Shown piece by piece: positions 23,125 to 32,884 of a stretch of DNA of 47,232 nt. Source of the stretch: an uncultured Gammaproteobacteria bacterium (lineage in GTDB: Bacteria > Pseudomonadota > Gammaproteobacteria > Pseudomonadales > Ketobacteraceae); the NCBI GenBank assembly GCA_913063125.1, contig CAJXZM010000025.1, positions 1 to 47,232 of the forward strand, given 5' to 3'. The notes beneath the pieces are model-generated. The model searched no databases. It was not told the DNA's origin and was given only the letters and a program-made list of their open reading frames with translations. How positions within the stretch are numbered: position 1 is the first letter of the stretch; each line of letters starts with the position of its first letter. A program made the translations under genes and the position numbers.

Positions 23125-24020
23125 CTGAAGATCCTATCGAAATCGCTAAACAGTTTGCCCATTTAAAAGAAACACATAAGACCAACGGAAAGGTTGCTGA
23201 AATAATGGAAATATCGGAGTCACAAGTATCACGCTATATCGCGTTACTCTCGCTACCGGATGATATTCAACAACAAGTGTCTCAAGGGGAGTTACCCGTT
23301 GCACAACCATTGCGAGCGCTCAAGCGAAAAGCAAAAGAACGCTCTGTTAAGGTATCCGCTCTCAACACGCTCCACAGAGATATCATTACAATATTAGCCA
23401 GAACCAGCTTCGCTACTCAGCAACAAATTGCAGATTACACTGAGAAATCGTTAAGCACAGTAAGACATGCCATTCACGACTTGGTGAATGCTCGATTTGT
23501 TGAATCTCATACCGATCTACGACCCTATGTATATCGTTTATCAGCTCACGGTTCCAACATCGCCGGAGTAAATAAGCCTCGCCATTGGATGTCTGGAAAC
23601 GCTATTCACCAACGAGTATTAAGAAACGCAATTGAACTCAATATGAGGAAAAAGAATTCAACGGCAATCTTCGTGAATCGCAAAGAGTGCTGGAGAAAAG
23701 GGCTATTTCCATCCGTTGGCGAACACCTATTAACGTTCACACATAACGGTAAGCATGAAAAGGCATTGGTCATTATTGATGATTATATGATGGCACCAAG
23801 CCGTATAGCGCACTCGTTATACCGACCTCATGATCGCGATAAAAGCTATGCTTCTGGCCAACTGGTACTTACATGGAAAGACGTAGTATCCATCGCATTC
23901 ATTTACTGCACGGATAAACAGCATACTCTGCTACATGAAAAATTCATTGCTCTAAACACAGAAGAGATTCAAACCCAAACCGTAGTAAGACATGTCGATT
24001 CCGTTTGGGAGGCTATCTAA
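23121..24020 (+). CDS. ParB/KorB-type HTH fused to a winged-helix domain
   Basis: 299 residues. Residues 1-75 copy the HTH segment of ParB/KorB proteins (EIAKQFAHLKETHKTNGKVA, EIMEISESQVSRYIALLSLP) without the ParB nuclease-like N-terminal domain. Residues 80-150 form a second winged helix (LHRDIITILARTSFATQQQI ... VRHAIHDLVNARFVESH), related in layout to the preceding gene. The C-terminal 130 residues have strands with VIIDDYMM and LVLTWKDVVSIAFIYC, possibly a degenerate nuclease fold. Probably a regulator or DNA-processing factor for transfer. Such a domain order is uncommon. Confidence 0.55.
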   Translation: MTEDPIEIAKQFAHLKETHKTNGKVAEIMEISESQVSRYIALLSLPDDIQQQVSQGELPVAQPLRALKRKAKERSVKVSALNTLHRDIITILARTSFATQQQIADYTEKSLSTVRHAIHDLVNARFVESHTDLRPYVYRLSAHGSNIAGVNKPRHWMSGNAIHQRVLRNAIELNMRKKNSTAIFVNRKECWRKGLFPSVGEHLLTFTHNGKHEKALVIIDDYMMAPSRIAHSLYRPHDRDKSYASGQLVLTWKDVVSIAFIYCTDKQHTLLHEKFIALNTEEIQTQTVVRHVDSVWEAI

Positions 24021-25621
24021 TGTTATCGATCATGCTATTTGTAACGGCCATCGTCTTTCTAATAAACACAATGTTATTCTGTGCATACGTATCAATTACT
24101 GGGGCTTTAGGATTAATCCCCACTTTAGTTTGTTTATATATAGTAAGGCGGTTAAACCCACAAGATCAGACGACCGAAGTTGAAGGCTGGGAAATAGGGG
24201 AGGGCGTCGATATAGAAAACCCAGATAAGCCCAAAAAGGTCAAAGCGATATTAGAAGATAGAGCATTGGATCTAGGTTTTTTAGGTCTTGGTAGCCCAGG
24301 TTCAGGCAAGAGTATAATGGCGATCGGGTTACTAAAATACTTCACTGAACATAGAAAAAAAGGTTGGGTTTACTGGGAAGGTAAAGGCGATCTCGATATC
24401 TACCAAAAAACCGTTGCCTGTGGAGCAACGCCCAATAAATTCTTTTCTTCTGAATTACCAAGCTCGGATTCTATTAACGTCTTTTCTGGTGATACCGATA
24501 GCGTCGTTGAACGGCTTACCCAAATACTGATATCAGACGAGTCAGATTATTACGGCAATGCTCAGCGCTCCGCATTACGAAAAGTTGTCCCTTTAATCAA
24601 AGGGCTAAACATTACTGCATCACTCAGAGACCTATACGTCGTCTATACACGAGAAGATGCTGCAATGTATGTTATGAATCTAGCAAAGGAAAAAGAGGTT
24701 TCCCCTGATGTTATTGAAGCTGCTCGCATGTTTTTTGATATTGACGAAAAAGACAGAATGGAGCAGCTCAAAGGTCTACTAAACAAAATGGACGCATTTG
24801 TATTGGGAAAAATTGCTGATCGTATCAATGCATATAACCCTACCTTAGACCTCAAAAGCTCGGCGGGAAAAAGCGATAGCATTTATTTTCATCTGCCATA
24901 CAGCAAGTTAGCAAAAGACCTAGCCATCATGCTCACAGAAGAAATTGGGGAAATTGCAAAAGAGCGCCAACTATATGATAAAAACCGTCAATCCTGGCCA
25001 CAGGTATACGACGATTGGGGCGCATTTTTCTATGAAAACTTTGGCCCGATTAGTGCTCGCTGTCGATCCGCAAAAATGCCCATTTCGTTCCTGTTTCAAT
25101 CCAAAGGACAAACAGATCGCGTAGATGGTAACCGCATTTTCACCACAGAAATAACCGATAACATCGGTGGAATGTTCATTCTCAGAATTAATGGAACTGA
25201 TACCGCAAAATGGGCAGCTGAACAGTTCGGAGAATACGAAACAGCAGAACTATCACGCACTGATAATACATCCTATGAGGGAAACAATATGTCGGTGAAT
25301 GAGACTCCTAGAGTCAAGAGTGACACGCTCAAAAACCTTAATGCCGGTGAAGCAATCATAAGCTGTTTGATATCAGGTGAAGACGGAACCATACGAAACC
25401 AGCGTATGAAAGTACGCTTTCCCTATCCCGATTTCTCAGAGGAGAAGGATATCGACTGGCCTGTGATAAAAAACCACAACAACGATGAGCAAGAAGGTTT
25501 ACACCTGTGGCGGGACTTCATGAACGCCGACCGGCTAAATGCGCTTAAACAGCAAATCATCGAAGAAGATCAACAAATAGAAAAAAACCATCAAAAACTA
25601 ATGGACGTTGATTATTTATGA
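24020..25621 (+). CDS. Type IV coupling protein (VirD4/TraD-like ATPase)
   Basis: 533 residues from ATG 24020, which overlaps the previous stop (TAATG) and has GGAGG upstream. Two N-terminal membrane segments within residues 1-43, Walker A GSPGSGKS at 91-98, Walker B-like QVYDDWGAFF at about 328-337 and a FLFQSKGQTD sensor motif after it. Coupling proteins bring the relaxosome to the secretion channel and pump DNA. Divergent from TraG/VirD4 (Asp-Asp-Trp instead of Asp-Glu-Phe in Walker B). It starts the run of secretion genes and overlaps the next ORF by four bases. Confidence 0.8.
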   Translation: MLSIMLFVTAIVFLINTMLFCAYVSITGALGLIPTLVCLYIVRRLNPQDQTTEVEGWEIGEGVDIENPDKPKKVKAILEDRALDLGFLGLGSPGSGKSIMAIGLLKYFTEHRKKGWVYWEGKGDLDIYQKTVACGATPNKFFSSELPSSDSINVFSGDTDSVVERLTQILISDESDYYGNAQRSALRKVVPLIKGLNITASLRDLYVVYTREDAAMYVMNLAKEKEVSPDVIEAARMFFDIDEKDRMEQLKGLLNKMDAFVLGKIADRINAYNPTLDLKSSAGKSDSIYFHLPYSKLAKDLAIMLTEEIGEIAKERQLYDKNRQSWPQVYDDWGAFFYENFGPISARCRSAKMPISFLFQSKGQTDRVDGNRIFTTEITDNIGGMFILRINGTDTAKWAAEQFGEYETAELSRTDNTSYEGNNMSVNETPRVKSDTLKNLNAGEAIISCLISGEDGTIRNQRMKVRFPYPDFSEEKDIDWPVIKNHNNDEQEGLHLWRDFMNADRLNALKQQIIEEDQQIEKNHQKLMDVDYL

Positions 25622-25974
25622 TTACTTGGTGGCATTACTTTCCCATGATAATTCTCGCTGCACTGCTTCCCTTTATAGCTGGTGCATTGCCCACAAAAGA
25701 GTTTAAAGGCGTTGATATAGGTGGTGGGCCCGTCCGCCAGGAAGCCATTAATATCATGGCGAATGCCTTACCAGAAAAAGTAGGGAATGAACTCGTACAG
25801 GAGTTCATGTCTGCTTCCAAAATGGATGAGTACAAACTGTACCTTCCATTTGCTTTAAACGCTGCATTAATAATGGCTTGGTTAGCATTCATTATTGGCA
25901 GTGTTGTTATCACCACCAACAATTGGTTCAGTACGAACCGATACTACTCAACGCGCAAAGCCGCAAAGGAATAA
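25618..25974 (+). CDS. Small membrane protein of the T4SS operon
   Basis: 118 residues overlapping the coupling protein gene (ATGA). Hydrophobic segments at residues 5-24 and about 78-100 with a soluble loop (GVDIGGGPVRQEAINIMANA) between. No family recognised. Position between the coupling protein and the pilin suggests an inner-membrane accessory of the channel. Confidence 0.65.
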   Translation: MITWWHYFPMIILAALLPFIAGALPTKEFKGVDIGGGPVRQEAINIMANALPEKVGNELVQEFMSASKMDEYKLYLPFALNAALIMAWLAFIIGSVVITTNNWFSTNRYYSTRKAAKE

Positions 25975-25981
25975 TCTAACA

Positions 25982-26320
25982 ATGTATACACGGAACATAT
26001 TGTCATTCGCTCTAGTCGCTATCTGTTTTACCTTTCTCATTGCCCCGGAAACTTTAATGGCAATACAACTTAAGCAACCTAGTTTTATAAATTCTGTCGA
26101 TACCGATAAATTAGAAGAAGCAGGCTCTGAAATCAATACCTGGATATTTGCAGGTATTGCTGTAGTCATTGGTTTGTTTTCGGTCCGTCCTGGATACCTA
26201 TTTATCACAGGAAAGCCTGACGAAGCGCTCGAAAAATCCAAAGAAATAATAGTAGGAGTTATCCTTGCCATGGTACTTGGCGGTATCGCTTTTGCTGTTG
26301 CAGCAAATTTAGGTAGCTAA
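25982..26320 (+). CDS. Pilin, VirB2/TrbC-like
   Basis: 112 residues from ATG 25982; the longer frame to 25895 overlaps the preceding gene. N-terminal hydrophobic signal (RNILSFALVAICFTFLIAPE), then two membrane helices (INTWIFAGIAVVIGLFSVRP and IVGVILAMVLGGIAFAVAAN) separated by a short charged loop. This is the topology of conjugative pilins, and the gene precedes VirB3 and VirB4 as usual. Confidence 0.7.
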   Translation: MYTRNILSFALVAICFTFLIAPETLMAIQLKQPSFINSVDTDKLEEAGSEINTWIFAGIAVVIGLFSVRPGYLFITGKPDEALEKSKEIIVGVILAMVLGGIAFAVAANLGS

Positions 26321-26322
26321 GA

Positions 26323-26598
26323 ATGTACGCTTTCAACAGCCGATTCAAACCCACTTTGTTTAAAGGTCTACCCAATATGACTTGGGCAGGCTTTATGCTG
26401 GGCATTGTGTTATTGGCTTTTTCAATCGGGGCGTATACCAATTTGCGCAATGTAGGGTTAATGATCCTACTAGTGCTCGTTGCTCTAGCTTCATTTGGAT
26501 ACGCTATCCAGGAATATAGGAAAAAAGATGAAGCGCGATTTTTGTCGTCTCGCTTCATGGGTAAAAAAGACATACGGACTAATTCACTGGGACTGTGA
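26323..26598 (+). CDS. VirB3/TrbD-like inner-membrane protein
   Basis: 91 residues. RFKPTLFKGLPNMTW at the N-terminus matches the start of VirB3/TrbD proteins; then two adjacent hydrophobic stretches (GFMLGIVLLAFSIGAYTNLR, VGLMILLVLVALASFGYAIQ) and a basic tail. VirB3 works with VirB4 in pilus assembly. It lies two bases after the pilin stop and just before the VirB4-like gene. Confidence 0.7.
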   Translation: MYAFNSRFKPTLFKGLPNMTWAGFMLGIVLLAFSIGAYTNLRNVGLMILLVLVALASFGYAIQEYRKKDEARFLSSRFMGKKDIRTNSLGL

Positions 26599-26601
26599 AA
26601 C

Positions 26602-28998
26602 ATGGCAAAAAGTTATAACGATCTTTACACTTGGCAATCACCCCAAGTAGTTGATGGTGTCAAAACCTCAGTGATGGAACATACGGATGGTTCTGTATCG
26701 CTTGCCATCTTATGGGACGGTATATCTACCGAACTCAAAACGCAGGGTAAAATAAACGGACTGTTCTCGAATTATTATCAAGCACTACAAAGCTTAACGT
26801 CAAAGCACGGTCTAATTATCGAAAATCACTGGGTACGAAAATTTGACGCCTCTCTGGCTCGTCGTTACCAAGAGTATGGATTACAACACTCAGTTCGATG
26901 TAAGGAGTTAAGCGCTACACTCCGTGAATCAATGGCTAACCATCTGGGAAATAGGGGCATGTCCAATATGGTATTTACCATTTTGACACTACCCAGCTAT
27001 CACTCTCCCTTAGCTGGCCTATTTCCTAATCGTATCCTCAAGAAAACCAAACAACGGGGTAATCTATTACTTGATCTAGCAAAGGACTTCATCATCAATA
27101 TCCCCAATGCTGTAATTTGCGATAGTGACAGCTATGAACAGCTGATTTGGGAGAGTTACCATCGAGATAGGGCGCGCCAAAACGACATTCCTGAGCCTAA
27201 CAATCGATTTAAGCTCTCACAGCGTGTAGGCCAAAAGCCATCGTACAATGATAATTACCTGAAGCTAGGGGATACCTATACACGTATTGCATTAGTCCTA
27301 GATTACCCCGACGCTACTCCCAACTGGTTCTATGCACTATCACGCGAGTTTGGCTTGGAGATCCATGTTACCCAGATAATTAAACCTCTCGATAAAGGCA
27401 ATGAGACACGAAAAAGTGCTTCACAATCAGAAAAAGCCCAAGAATCCGCTGGCGCCATTGGTGGAGAAGAAGAACGAGAAAAGTTAAAAGACCACAACGA
27501 TTTTCGTAGTTATGTCTCAAAACATAACTTAGCCATCTTAGGTAACTGTTATGTTATAAAATTCCACCACACAAATAGAGAATATCTAGATGAGTGCTAC
27601 CGGAAGATCAAAACCAAGCTTCAAGGCGCAGTCATCAAAGATGATGAGGAAAGCATTGCTCGCTTGTACTGGCGAGTATCACAGCCTGGACAGGGGTATA
27701 AAAGCTCCTATCTAAGAGCAGACCACACATGGCAAGTCGGTAATATGTCGCCCATCCTCACTTTCACAGAAGGGGATAGTGAAAACCTACACATGTTAAG
27801 GTTTACTACCGATGGGCAACTAATAACACTAAGCTACCCTGTAAACGGTACGAACCACGCAATAACAGCCGCAAAGACTGGTTCAGGTAAGGGCGTTGCT
27901 GAAATAGCACAAATCTGTGAGCTATTCCCACTGGGCATTAATTTTTATATCGCAGAAGTAGGGGCGACTTACAAATGGGCAGTGGAAGCCCTTGGAGGTA
28001 GCTATTTTCACCTAGACCCCAACAAGACAGTAATATCTCCATTTCCAAACTTTGATCTTGCTAACAAACAAAATATTAAGTCGCCTTTGGATGCCGATAT
28101 TGTCGCCCCAACAATTGGCGCACTAATGCCATTACTCGCTGGCCCAAAAGAAAAAGACATCCTAAATCATCTATCGTCTGTTGCTGAGCAGACCTTGCAG
28201 GCGCTATACGCTTTCACAGAAGAGACTGAACTAAAGGCACCAACACTAGCGACGTTTCATGATTTCGCCGTTGATATCAAAGATGAGTTTACAGGAGTCC
28301 AGGCTCAAGCATGCCAGGCAATGATCGACAATCTAAATTCATTTTTGTCAAAAACTGCTGGGAGCCGCTTTGAAAGTGCCGACACATTGGATTTTAACAG
28401 TGGCATTGTAGGTGTAGATTTCAAAGCTCTCATGGGTAACGAAGAGCTAGCCAAATTCCTGTTAGTCTTCATATCACTGCGCTTCAAGCAACTAGCATTC
28501 GCAAACGCTAACCCTTGCCGCATTGTATTGGATGAACTACATGAATTTTCCCGGATAGACGAACAGCTAATAACAACATTGATGAAACAATTAACTCGCA
28601 TGGGAAGAAAAGAAGCAGGGGCATTTCACGGTATATCCCAGGAAGTACTTGATATTGGACTAGAGCCTGGAATTCTCAACCAGATTACCCATCGAGAATT
28701 TCTATATCTACAGGATGGTCACGAGGCAATTGCTGAAAAGTTCAAACTCAACGATAACGTCTTAAAGCGCTGGGTAAACTTCAAAGACCCTGAAGCTGCT
28801 GGCTCTCAAATGAATTACCGCCAATGCATAAAGATGGTAGGAGAAGATGCATTTGATCTTCATATGACATTCCCACAAGTATTGCTCGATCTTGCGGATT
28901 CATCACCCGAATCACTGGCACTAAAAGCGGTCATTGGTAAGAAAACCAAAGACCCAATTGAGCGATTACGATTATTCAGGGAAGCAAAATCCGCATGA
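26602..28998 (+). CDS. VirB4/TraC-like secretion ATPase
   Basis: 798 residues, the usual VirB4 length. Walker A AAKTGSGKG at about 423-431, Walker B RIVLDELHEF at about 639-648, followed by TLMKQLTRMGRKEAG and HGISQEVLDIG, the typical C-terminal part. VirB4 powers pilus biogenesis and substrate transfer at the inner membrane. With no VirB11 in the window, this and the coupling protein would be the only two motors of the system. Confidence 0.85.
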   Translation: MAKSYNDLYTWQSPQVVDGVKTSVMEHTDGSVSLAILWDGISTELKTQGKINGLFSNYYQALQSLTSKHGLIIENHWVRKFDASLARRYQEYGLQHSVRCKELSATLRESMANHLGNRGMSNMVFTILTLPSYHSPLAGLFPNRILKKTKQRGNLLLDLAKDFIINIPNAVICDSDSYEQLIWESYHRDRARQNDIPEPNNRFKLSQRVGQKPSYNDNYLKLGDTYTRIALVLDYPDATPNWFYALSREFGLEIHVTQIIKPLDKGNETRKSASQSEKAQESAGAIGGEEEREKLKDHNDFRSYVSKHNLAILGNCYVIKFHHTNREYLDECYRKIKTKLQGAVIKDDEESIARLYWRVSQPGQGYKSSYLRADHTWQVGNMSPILTFTEGDSENLHMLRFTTDGQLITLSYPVNGTNHAITAAKTGSGKGVAEIAQICELFPLGINFYIAEVGATYKWAVEALGGSYFHLDPNKTVISPFPNFDLANKQNIKSPLDADIVAPTIGALMPLLAGPKEKDILNHLSSVAEQTLQALYAFTEETELKAPTLATFHDFAVDIKDEFTGVQAQACQAMIDNLNSFLSKTAGSRFESADTLDFNSGIVGVDFKALMGNEELAKFLLVFISLRFKQLAFANANPCRIVLDELHEFSRIDEQLITTLMKQLTRMGRKEAGAFHGISQEVLDIGLEPGILNQITHREFLYLQDGHEAIAEKFKLNDNVLKRWVNFKDPEAAGSQMNYRQCIKMVGEDAFDLHMTFPQVLLDLADSSPESLALKAVIGKKTKDPIERLRLFREAKSA

Positions 28999-29270
28999 TT
29001 AAGAAGCTTATAGTAGTACTGGTTTTCGTCTTTTTTATTGCGATAGCTTTGGCCATTGGATTCACTCTACTATCTGGCGATAACCTTGTAGGGCAAACTA
29101 GCCTTTTCAAAGAAATTGCCACCTCGACCAGTGCACTACACAACAATACGAAAGAACGATCATTATGGGAGGTTATCGGCTACGGCTTAGGGATCATTAT
29201 CTCCATCATCGTATTATCAATAGTGATTGCACTACTTCAGCAACGCTTACCCGTTAAGGAAGAAAAATGA
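28995..29270 (+). CDS. Small two-TM protein of the T4SS operon
   Basis: 91 residues, overlapping virB4-like (ATGA) and the next gene (ATGA). Hydrophobic segments KLIVVLVFVFFIAIALAIGF and VIGYGLGIIISIIVLSIVIA. No family recognised; could be a VirB7-like or exclusion-type protein, but it lacks a lipobox. Confidence 0.65.
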   Translation: MIKKLIVVLVFVFFIAIALAIGFTLLSGDNLVGQTSLFKEIATSTSALHNNTKERSLWEVIGYGLGIIISIIVLSIVIALLQQRLPVKEEK

Positions 29271-29902
29271 AACGGATCATACTCATACTTTGCTTATTAC
29301 CTTCTGTCAGTATGGCAGACATGACCGGAGCAGGAGACGCAGCTATTGTTCAACAATTAATTGTGATGGTTGAAGCTGCATATGAACAATTAGAGCAATT
29401 AGAAAAAGCCACCAATATTTCTAAACGCATAGAAGAAATGGAGACGGTAAAATCCGTCAAAAAGGTTTCAGAGCAAGGCAATGAGCTAAAAAAACTCATG
29501 AGTGAGTTAGAAAAAACCGGAGATCTCATCAACGAAATGGGCAACAACCCTGGCGGGATCAATGACATTAACCAGCAAATAGGAAAGCTCGAAGATAAGT
29601 TAAATGTCGCTAATAATAAAGAAGGTCTTGATAAGGCAAAAGCCTATTCAAGATTATTAGCAGACCTGAAACGTATACGCTTCCTTCGAGACTCAAACAC
29701 CGCCTCAATAAAAGAAATCGCGGGGGGAACTAACGACGAAGATAATAAACGACTATCAGCCCATAACAGTACGATTATGACCGACCTTCTCATTCGTCAA
29801 GAAGAGAAAGATAGCATAAAGAGATCACATGAGACACAAGCTGTTTCCGAATTATTGGACGGTATCAGCTACGGTTCAATGGCGAAGGGGGGCATACAAT
29901 GA
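29267..29902 (+). CDS. VirB5/TrbJ-like periplasmic T4SS protein
   Basis: 211 residues. Signal peptide MKRIILILCLLPSVSMA, then long amphipathic helices with heptads (AYEQLEQLEKATNISKRIEE) as in VirB5/TrbJ minor pilus components. Position between VirB4 and VirB6 is the standard one. Overlaps the VirB6-like gene by four bases. Confidence 0.7.
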   Translation: MKRIILILCLLPSVSMADMTGAGDAAIVQQLIVMVEAAYEQLEQLEKATNISKRIEEMETVKSVKKVSEQGNELKKLMSELEKTGDLINEMGNNPGGINDINQQIGKLEDKLNVANNKEGLDKAKAYSRLLADLKRIRFLRDSNTASIKEIAGGTNDEDNKRLSAHNSTIMTDLLIRQEEKDSIKRSHETQAVSELLDGISYGSMAKGGIQ

Positions 29903-31329
29903 ATGCTGATAGCAGCGGCCTAGATTTGCTAGGGCTATTCGTTAACAACTTTGATGTAGGGGTGATTTACGACTTAGGCTGGTATGCCGCCAAAGAATGG
30001 ATGGCCGCAATATCCGGCATCATCCTAGCGATAGCCATTGCTATACGTTCATTTGAAGAAAAAATCACCCTCGCAAGTGGAGGAGAAACTGATTACCAAA
30101 AGTTCTTTACGACAACTATGTTGGTCGCAATTGCAATGGGGGCTTATTTTGTCGTAGCGTGGATGGTGATTAATTTCTTTAACTCCATCTACGGAATGAT
30201 AGATACCTCCGATAGTGTCCAAAGAATGACACAGCAACTGGATGGCGTAATCAGTAAGCTACTGGCCAAAGAGTACGAGTTTAGCTTCAGTGATGTGATT
30301 GATTCTGCTTATGCCGTATTTGCGACAGTTACCTATGCCATCACCTTCTGTATGCTTATCCTAGCTATCCTATTAATGCGTATAGCCCATGCTTTGCTCG
30401 TATCTTACTGTATATTTTGGGGAGCTGCGGTTCTCCCTATGTCGGTTACCACCGGTCTAAAGCAGCTAGCCCCTTGGCGCATGTTGTGTATCTTAGCGCT
30501 CACATGGCCCATCGTTGATGCGCTATTTATGTACCTCATTTCAGGGTCGTTCAGCGTCATGTTAGAAAAAGGTGGGCTAAATATAGACAATGTTACCTCA
30601 TGGTCAATGGGAACTTTAGTGTTCTACATGGCCGCCTTTTCCATTATCAATCTCATATTAGTCGCAACCACATTATCAGCACCCTTTGTCGCTCAGGGAA
30701 TGGCAAATGGTACTGGAAACGTAACCGGAATGATTGGTTCGTTTGGTGCAGCAGCCATTGCCGCAGGCACTATTGCAGGTAAAGGTATGGCAGAAAAGTC
30801 TAACTTCCTTGGTGGATTGGTTGGAGATAAATCGGCAGAAAAGGGTATGGCCGGACTTAAATCCGCTTGGAATACGCAGGCTTTTGAGCCAATTAACCCT
30901 TCTAACGATACATCTAATACCGGTGGTGCAGATAGCTTAAGCGGCATGGATAGCAACTACGGCAACCTCAACACCAACCTAGGAAGCGGTTTCAATATGA
31001 GCAGTGACCCATTCTCTGGAGACTCAAATCCGTCAACGAGTCAACATACTAGCAATAATATAAACAACAACCAGAGCACCGAATCTGTTGATACTCAAAC
31101 ACCAGATAACGGCTTGAATGACAATGAAAATACAACTCAGGACTCCATAAACAACCCTCCTAATTCAGATATCAACTCACTGCAAGTGTCTTCAAATCAA
31201 GATCTAGACATAGCTCCTGATCACGATATGCAGTCAGAAACCCACTCCTCTTCGAGCAATTCAGCTATAGACTCCAAAAAGGCACAGAGTACTCGTGGTG
31301 CCATCATAAATAACTACCGTAAACGATAA
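29899..31329 (+). CDS. VirB6/TrbL-like polytopic protein
   Basis: 476 residues. About six membrane segments between residues 35 and 265, including the strong pair around AITFCMLILAILLMRIAHAL and SYCIFWGAAVLPMS, the hallmark of TrbL/VirB6. A Gly/Ala-rich segment follows (GSFGAAAIAAGTIAGKG), then an Asn/Ser/Asp-rich disordered tail of about 150 residues. VirB6 lines the inner-membrane channel. The tail is long but seen in this family. Confidence 0.8.
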   Translation: MNADSSGLDLLGLFVNNFDVGVIYDLGWYAAKEWMAAISGIILAIAIAIRSFEEKITLASGGETDYQKFFTTTMLVAIAMGAYFVVAWMVINFFNSIYGMIDTSDSVQRMTQQLDGVISKLLAKEYEFSFSDVIDSAYAVFATVTYAITFCMLILAILLMRIAHALLVSYCIFWGAAVLPMSVTTGLKQLAPWRMLCILALTWPIVDALFMYLISGSFSVMLEKGGLNIDNVTSWSMGTLVFYMAAFSIINLILVATTLSAPFVAQGMANGTGNVTGMIGSFGAAAIAAGTIAGKGMAEKSNFLGGLVGDKSAEKGMAGLKSAWNTQAFEPINPSNDTSNTGGADSLSGMDSNYGNLNTNLGSGFNMSSDPFSGDSNPSTSQHTSNNINNNQSTESVDTQTPDNGLNDNENTTQDSINNPPNSDINSLQVSSNQDLDIAPDHDMQSETHSSSSNSAIDSKKAQSTRGAIINNYRKR

Positions 31330-31340
31330 GGATCTTCGAT

Positions 31341-31970
31341 ATGTCAGAGGATATGAACCTAAACAATAAACAGCCTTCACATAGTGACGATCTTGTTGCA
31401 AAAGCCGCAAGATTTGGCGCAATGGGTTGGATAGCATTTTTTATCACGCTGCTTTTTCTACTCGTTCAAAATATTGTATATACGCTATCAGATAAGCAGG
31501 TAATGGCCACCCAGGATGGACAAGTAATAGGCCAAGTTATTTTCGATGAAGCAAAATTACGCTCAAATGATGAAATCATGGCAGATCTAAAGAACTGGGT
31601 AAAGCGCTGCACTTCCGTCAACAAGACCTCAATCTATGAAGACTTATCTGTATGCCTAAACCATATGAGTTCTGAGCTAGCAGAAGAACGATTAGCAGAC
31701 TACGAGAAGCATAACTATGCCGTAAAAATAGAACAATACGGGTGTGAAAACACGTTAACTATCTTTGACTCCAACAAAACGCACCTTGAACGAGACTCTA
31801 TGAATCTTCTTGTTGTTAGCACCTTATCTGGAGAGAAGCAGTGTATCACGGCAGGTAAAAAACCAACTTCCCAGCCATTTTCTCTCGATATAATCGCTAC
31901 ATTAAAGCCAAGAACCGATAAGCTCCCTCTTGCATTTCACGTCACCAGCTACGGAGATAACGAAGAATGA
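31341..31970 (+). CDS. VirB8/TraE-like protein
   Basis: 209 residues: cytoplasmic N-terminus of about 30, one membrane helix (GWIAFFITLLFLLVQNIVYT), then a periplasmic domain of about 150 residues with four Cys (KRCTS, SVCLNHM, YGCENT, KQCITAG) that may pair. Topology and position before the B9/B10 genes support VirB8; sequence identity is too low to be sure. Confidence 0.6.
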   Translation: MSEDMNLNNKQPSHSDDLVAKAARFGAMGWIAFFITLLFLLVQNIVYTLSDKQVMATQDGQVIGQVIFDEAKLRSNDEIMADLKNWVKRCTSVNKTSIYEDLSVCLNHMSSELAEERLADYEKHNYAVKIEQYGCENTLTIFDSNKTHLERDSMNLLVVSTLSGEKQCITAGKKPTSQPFSLDIIATLKPRTDKLPLAFHVTSYGDNEE

Positions 31971-32884
31971 AAAAACTAACTCTTATGATGCTTTGTCTTA
32001 TGATCAATAGCGCCTGGGCACTCACTCCACTCAAATCTCAATTTAAGAAAGAAACACTGCAGGAGTTCACTAGCTTATCACTACAGATTATGCCCGATGC
32101 AGGAACACAACTTATATTCCCCTTTCTTCTAGATAACCCTGAACTAAACCCCCCATTAAAAGTAAAACTAACCAACAGCAATGGATTTGAAGTACCTGTA
32201 GAAAAATCTGAATTTGATGACCTCATAGTGGGTCAGAACACGATAACCATACTTGGTAAAGGAATTGCTAACGAAAAGCCTGTTTACCTGGGCAATCTAT
32301 TCATCTCTGTAGGTGGATATAACGTCTCAATATCACTTCAAACCACATACAAGGCCAAGAATAACATTTCAAATATCGTGTTCAATATATCAAATCAGGA
32401 TCGAAACCATCTTGTTGAACAATCAGTAAAGAGGAGAACCAAACAGCTCGAAGATAACTATAAGGAAAAGGTTAAAGCATTAGATCAACGAGCCTCCGAC
32501 AAATCCCTGAAACACGTATCTGTAATGGCGCTCGAAGATATTGATGAAACAAGCTTTAAGATGGAAGAAGACCTAGATATAGGTGATAAACGTTTAGTAG
32601 TCTATATCGATAAGCTATTTTCTTATGGCGATAAATATCAAGTTCTTTTGTTTGAATTGGAAAATCACAGTAGCAGTGATTTCAATATCAGTAGTATTTC
32701 ACTCTCATCTGTAGATGAGGACATAAAAGAAACGATCTCAGGATTTATCAAATGCCCTGAATTGATCAAATCAGACACTACACATCGTTGCAGTTTCGCA
32801 ACGACAGATAAACTAATAAAAACCTCTGATGAGTTAAAAATATCCATAAACACAGATAGGGGAGAGGGGGTGTTCCAATGGTAA
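31967..32884 (+). CDS. Periplasmic T4SS protein in the VirB9/TraK position
   Basis: 305 residues. Signal peptide MKKLTLMMLCLMINSAWA. Beta-rich N-domain (about 35-140) and C-domain (about 195-305) joined by a charged coiled coil (RRTKQLEDNYKEKVKALDQR). This layout, and the position just before a VirB10-like gene, suggest the outer-membrane core component VirB9/TraK. The coiled-coil linker is unusual for VirB9. It overlaps the flanking genes. Confidence 0.5.
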   Translation: MKKLTLMMLCLMINSAWALTPLKSQFKKETLQEFTSLSLQIMPDAGTQLIFPFLLDNPELNPPLKVKLTNSNGFEVPVEKSEFDDLIVGQNTITILGKGIANEKPVYLGNLFISVGGYNVSISLQTTYKAKNNISNIVFNISNQDRNHLVEQSVKRRTKQLEDNYKEKVKALDQRASDKSLKHVSVMALEDIDETSFKMEEDLDIGDKRLVVYIDKLFSYGDKYQVLLFELENHSSSDFNISSISLSSVDEDIKETISGFIKCPELIKSDTTHRCSFATTDKLIKTSDELKISINTDRGEGVFQW

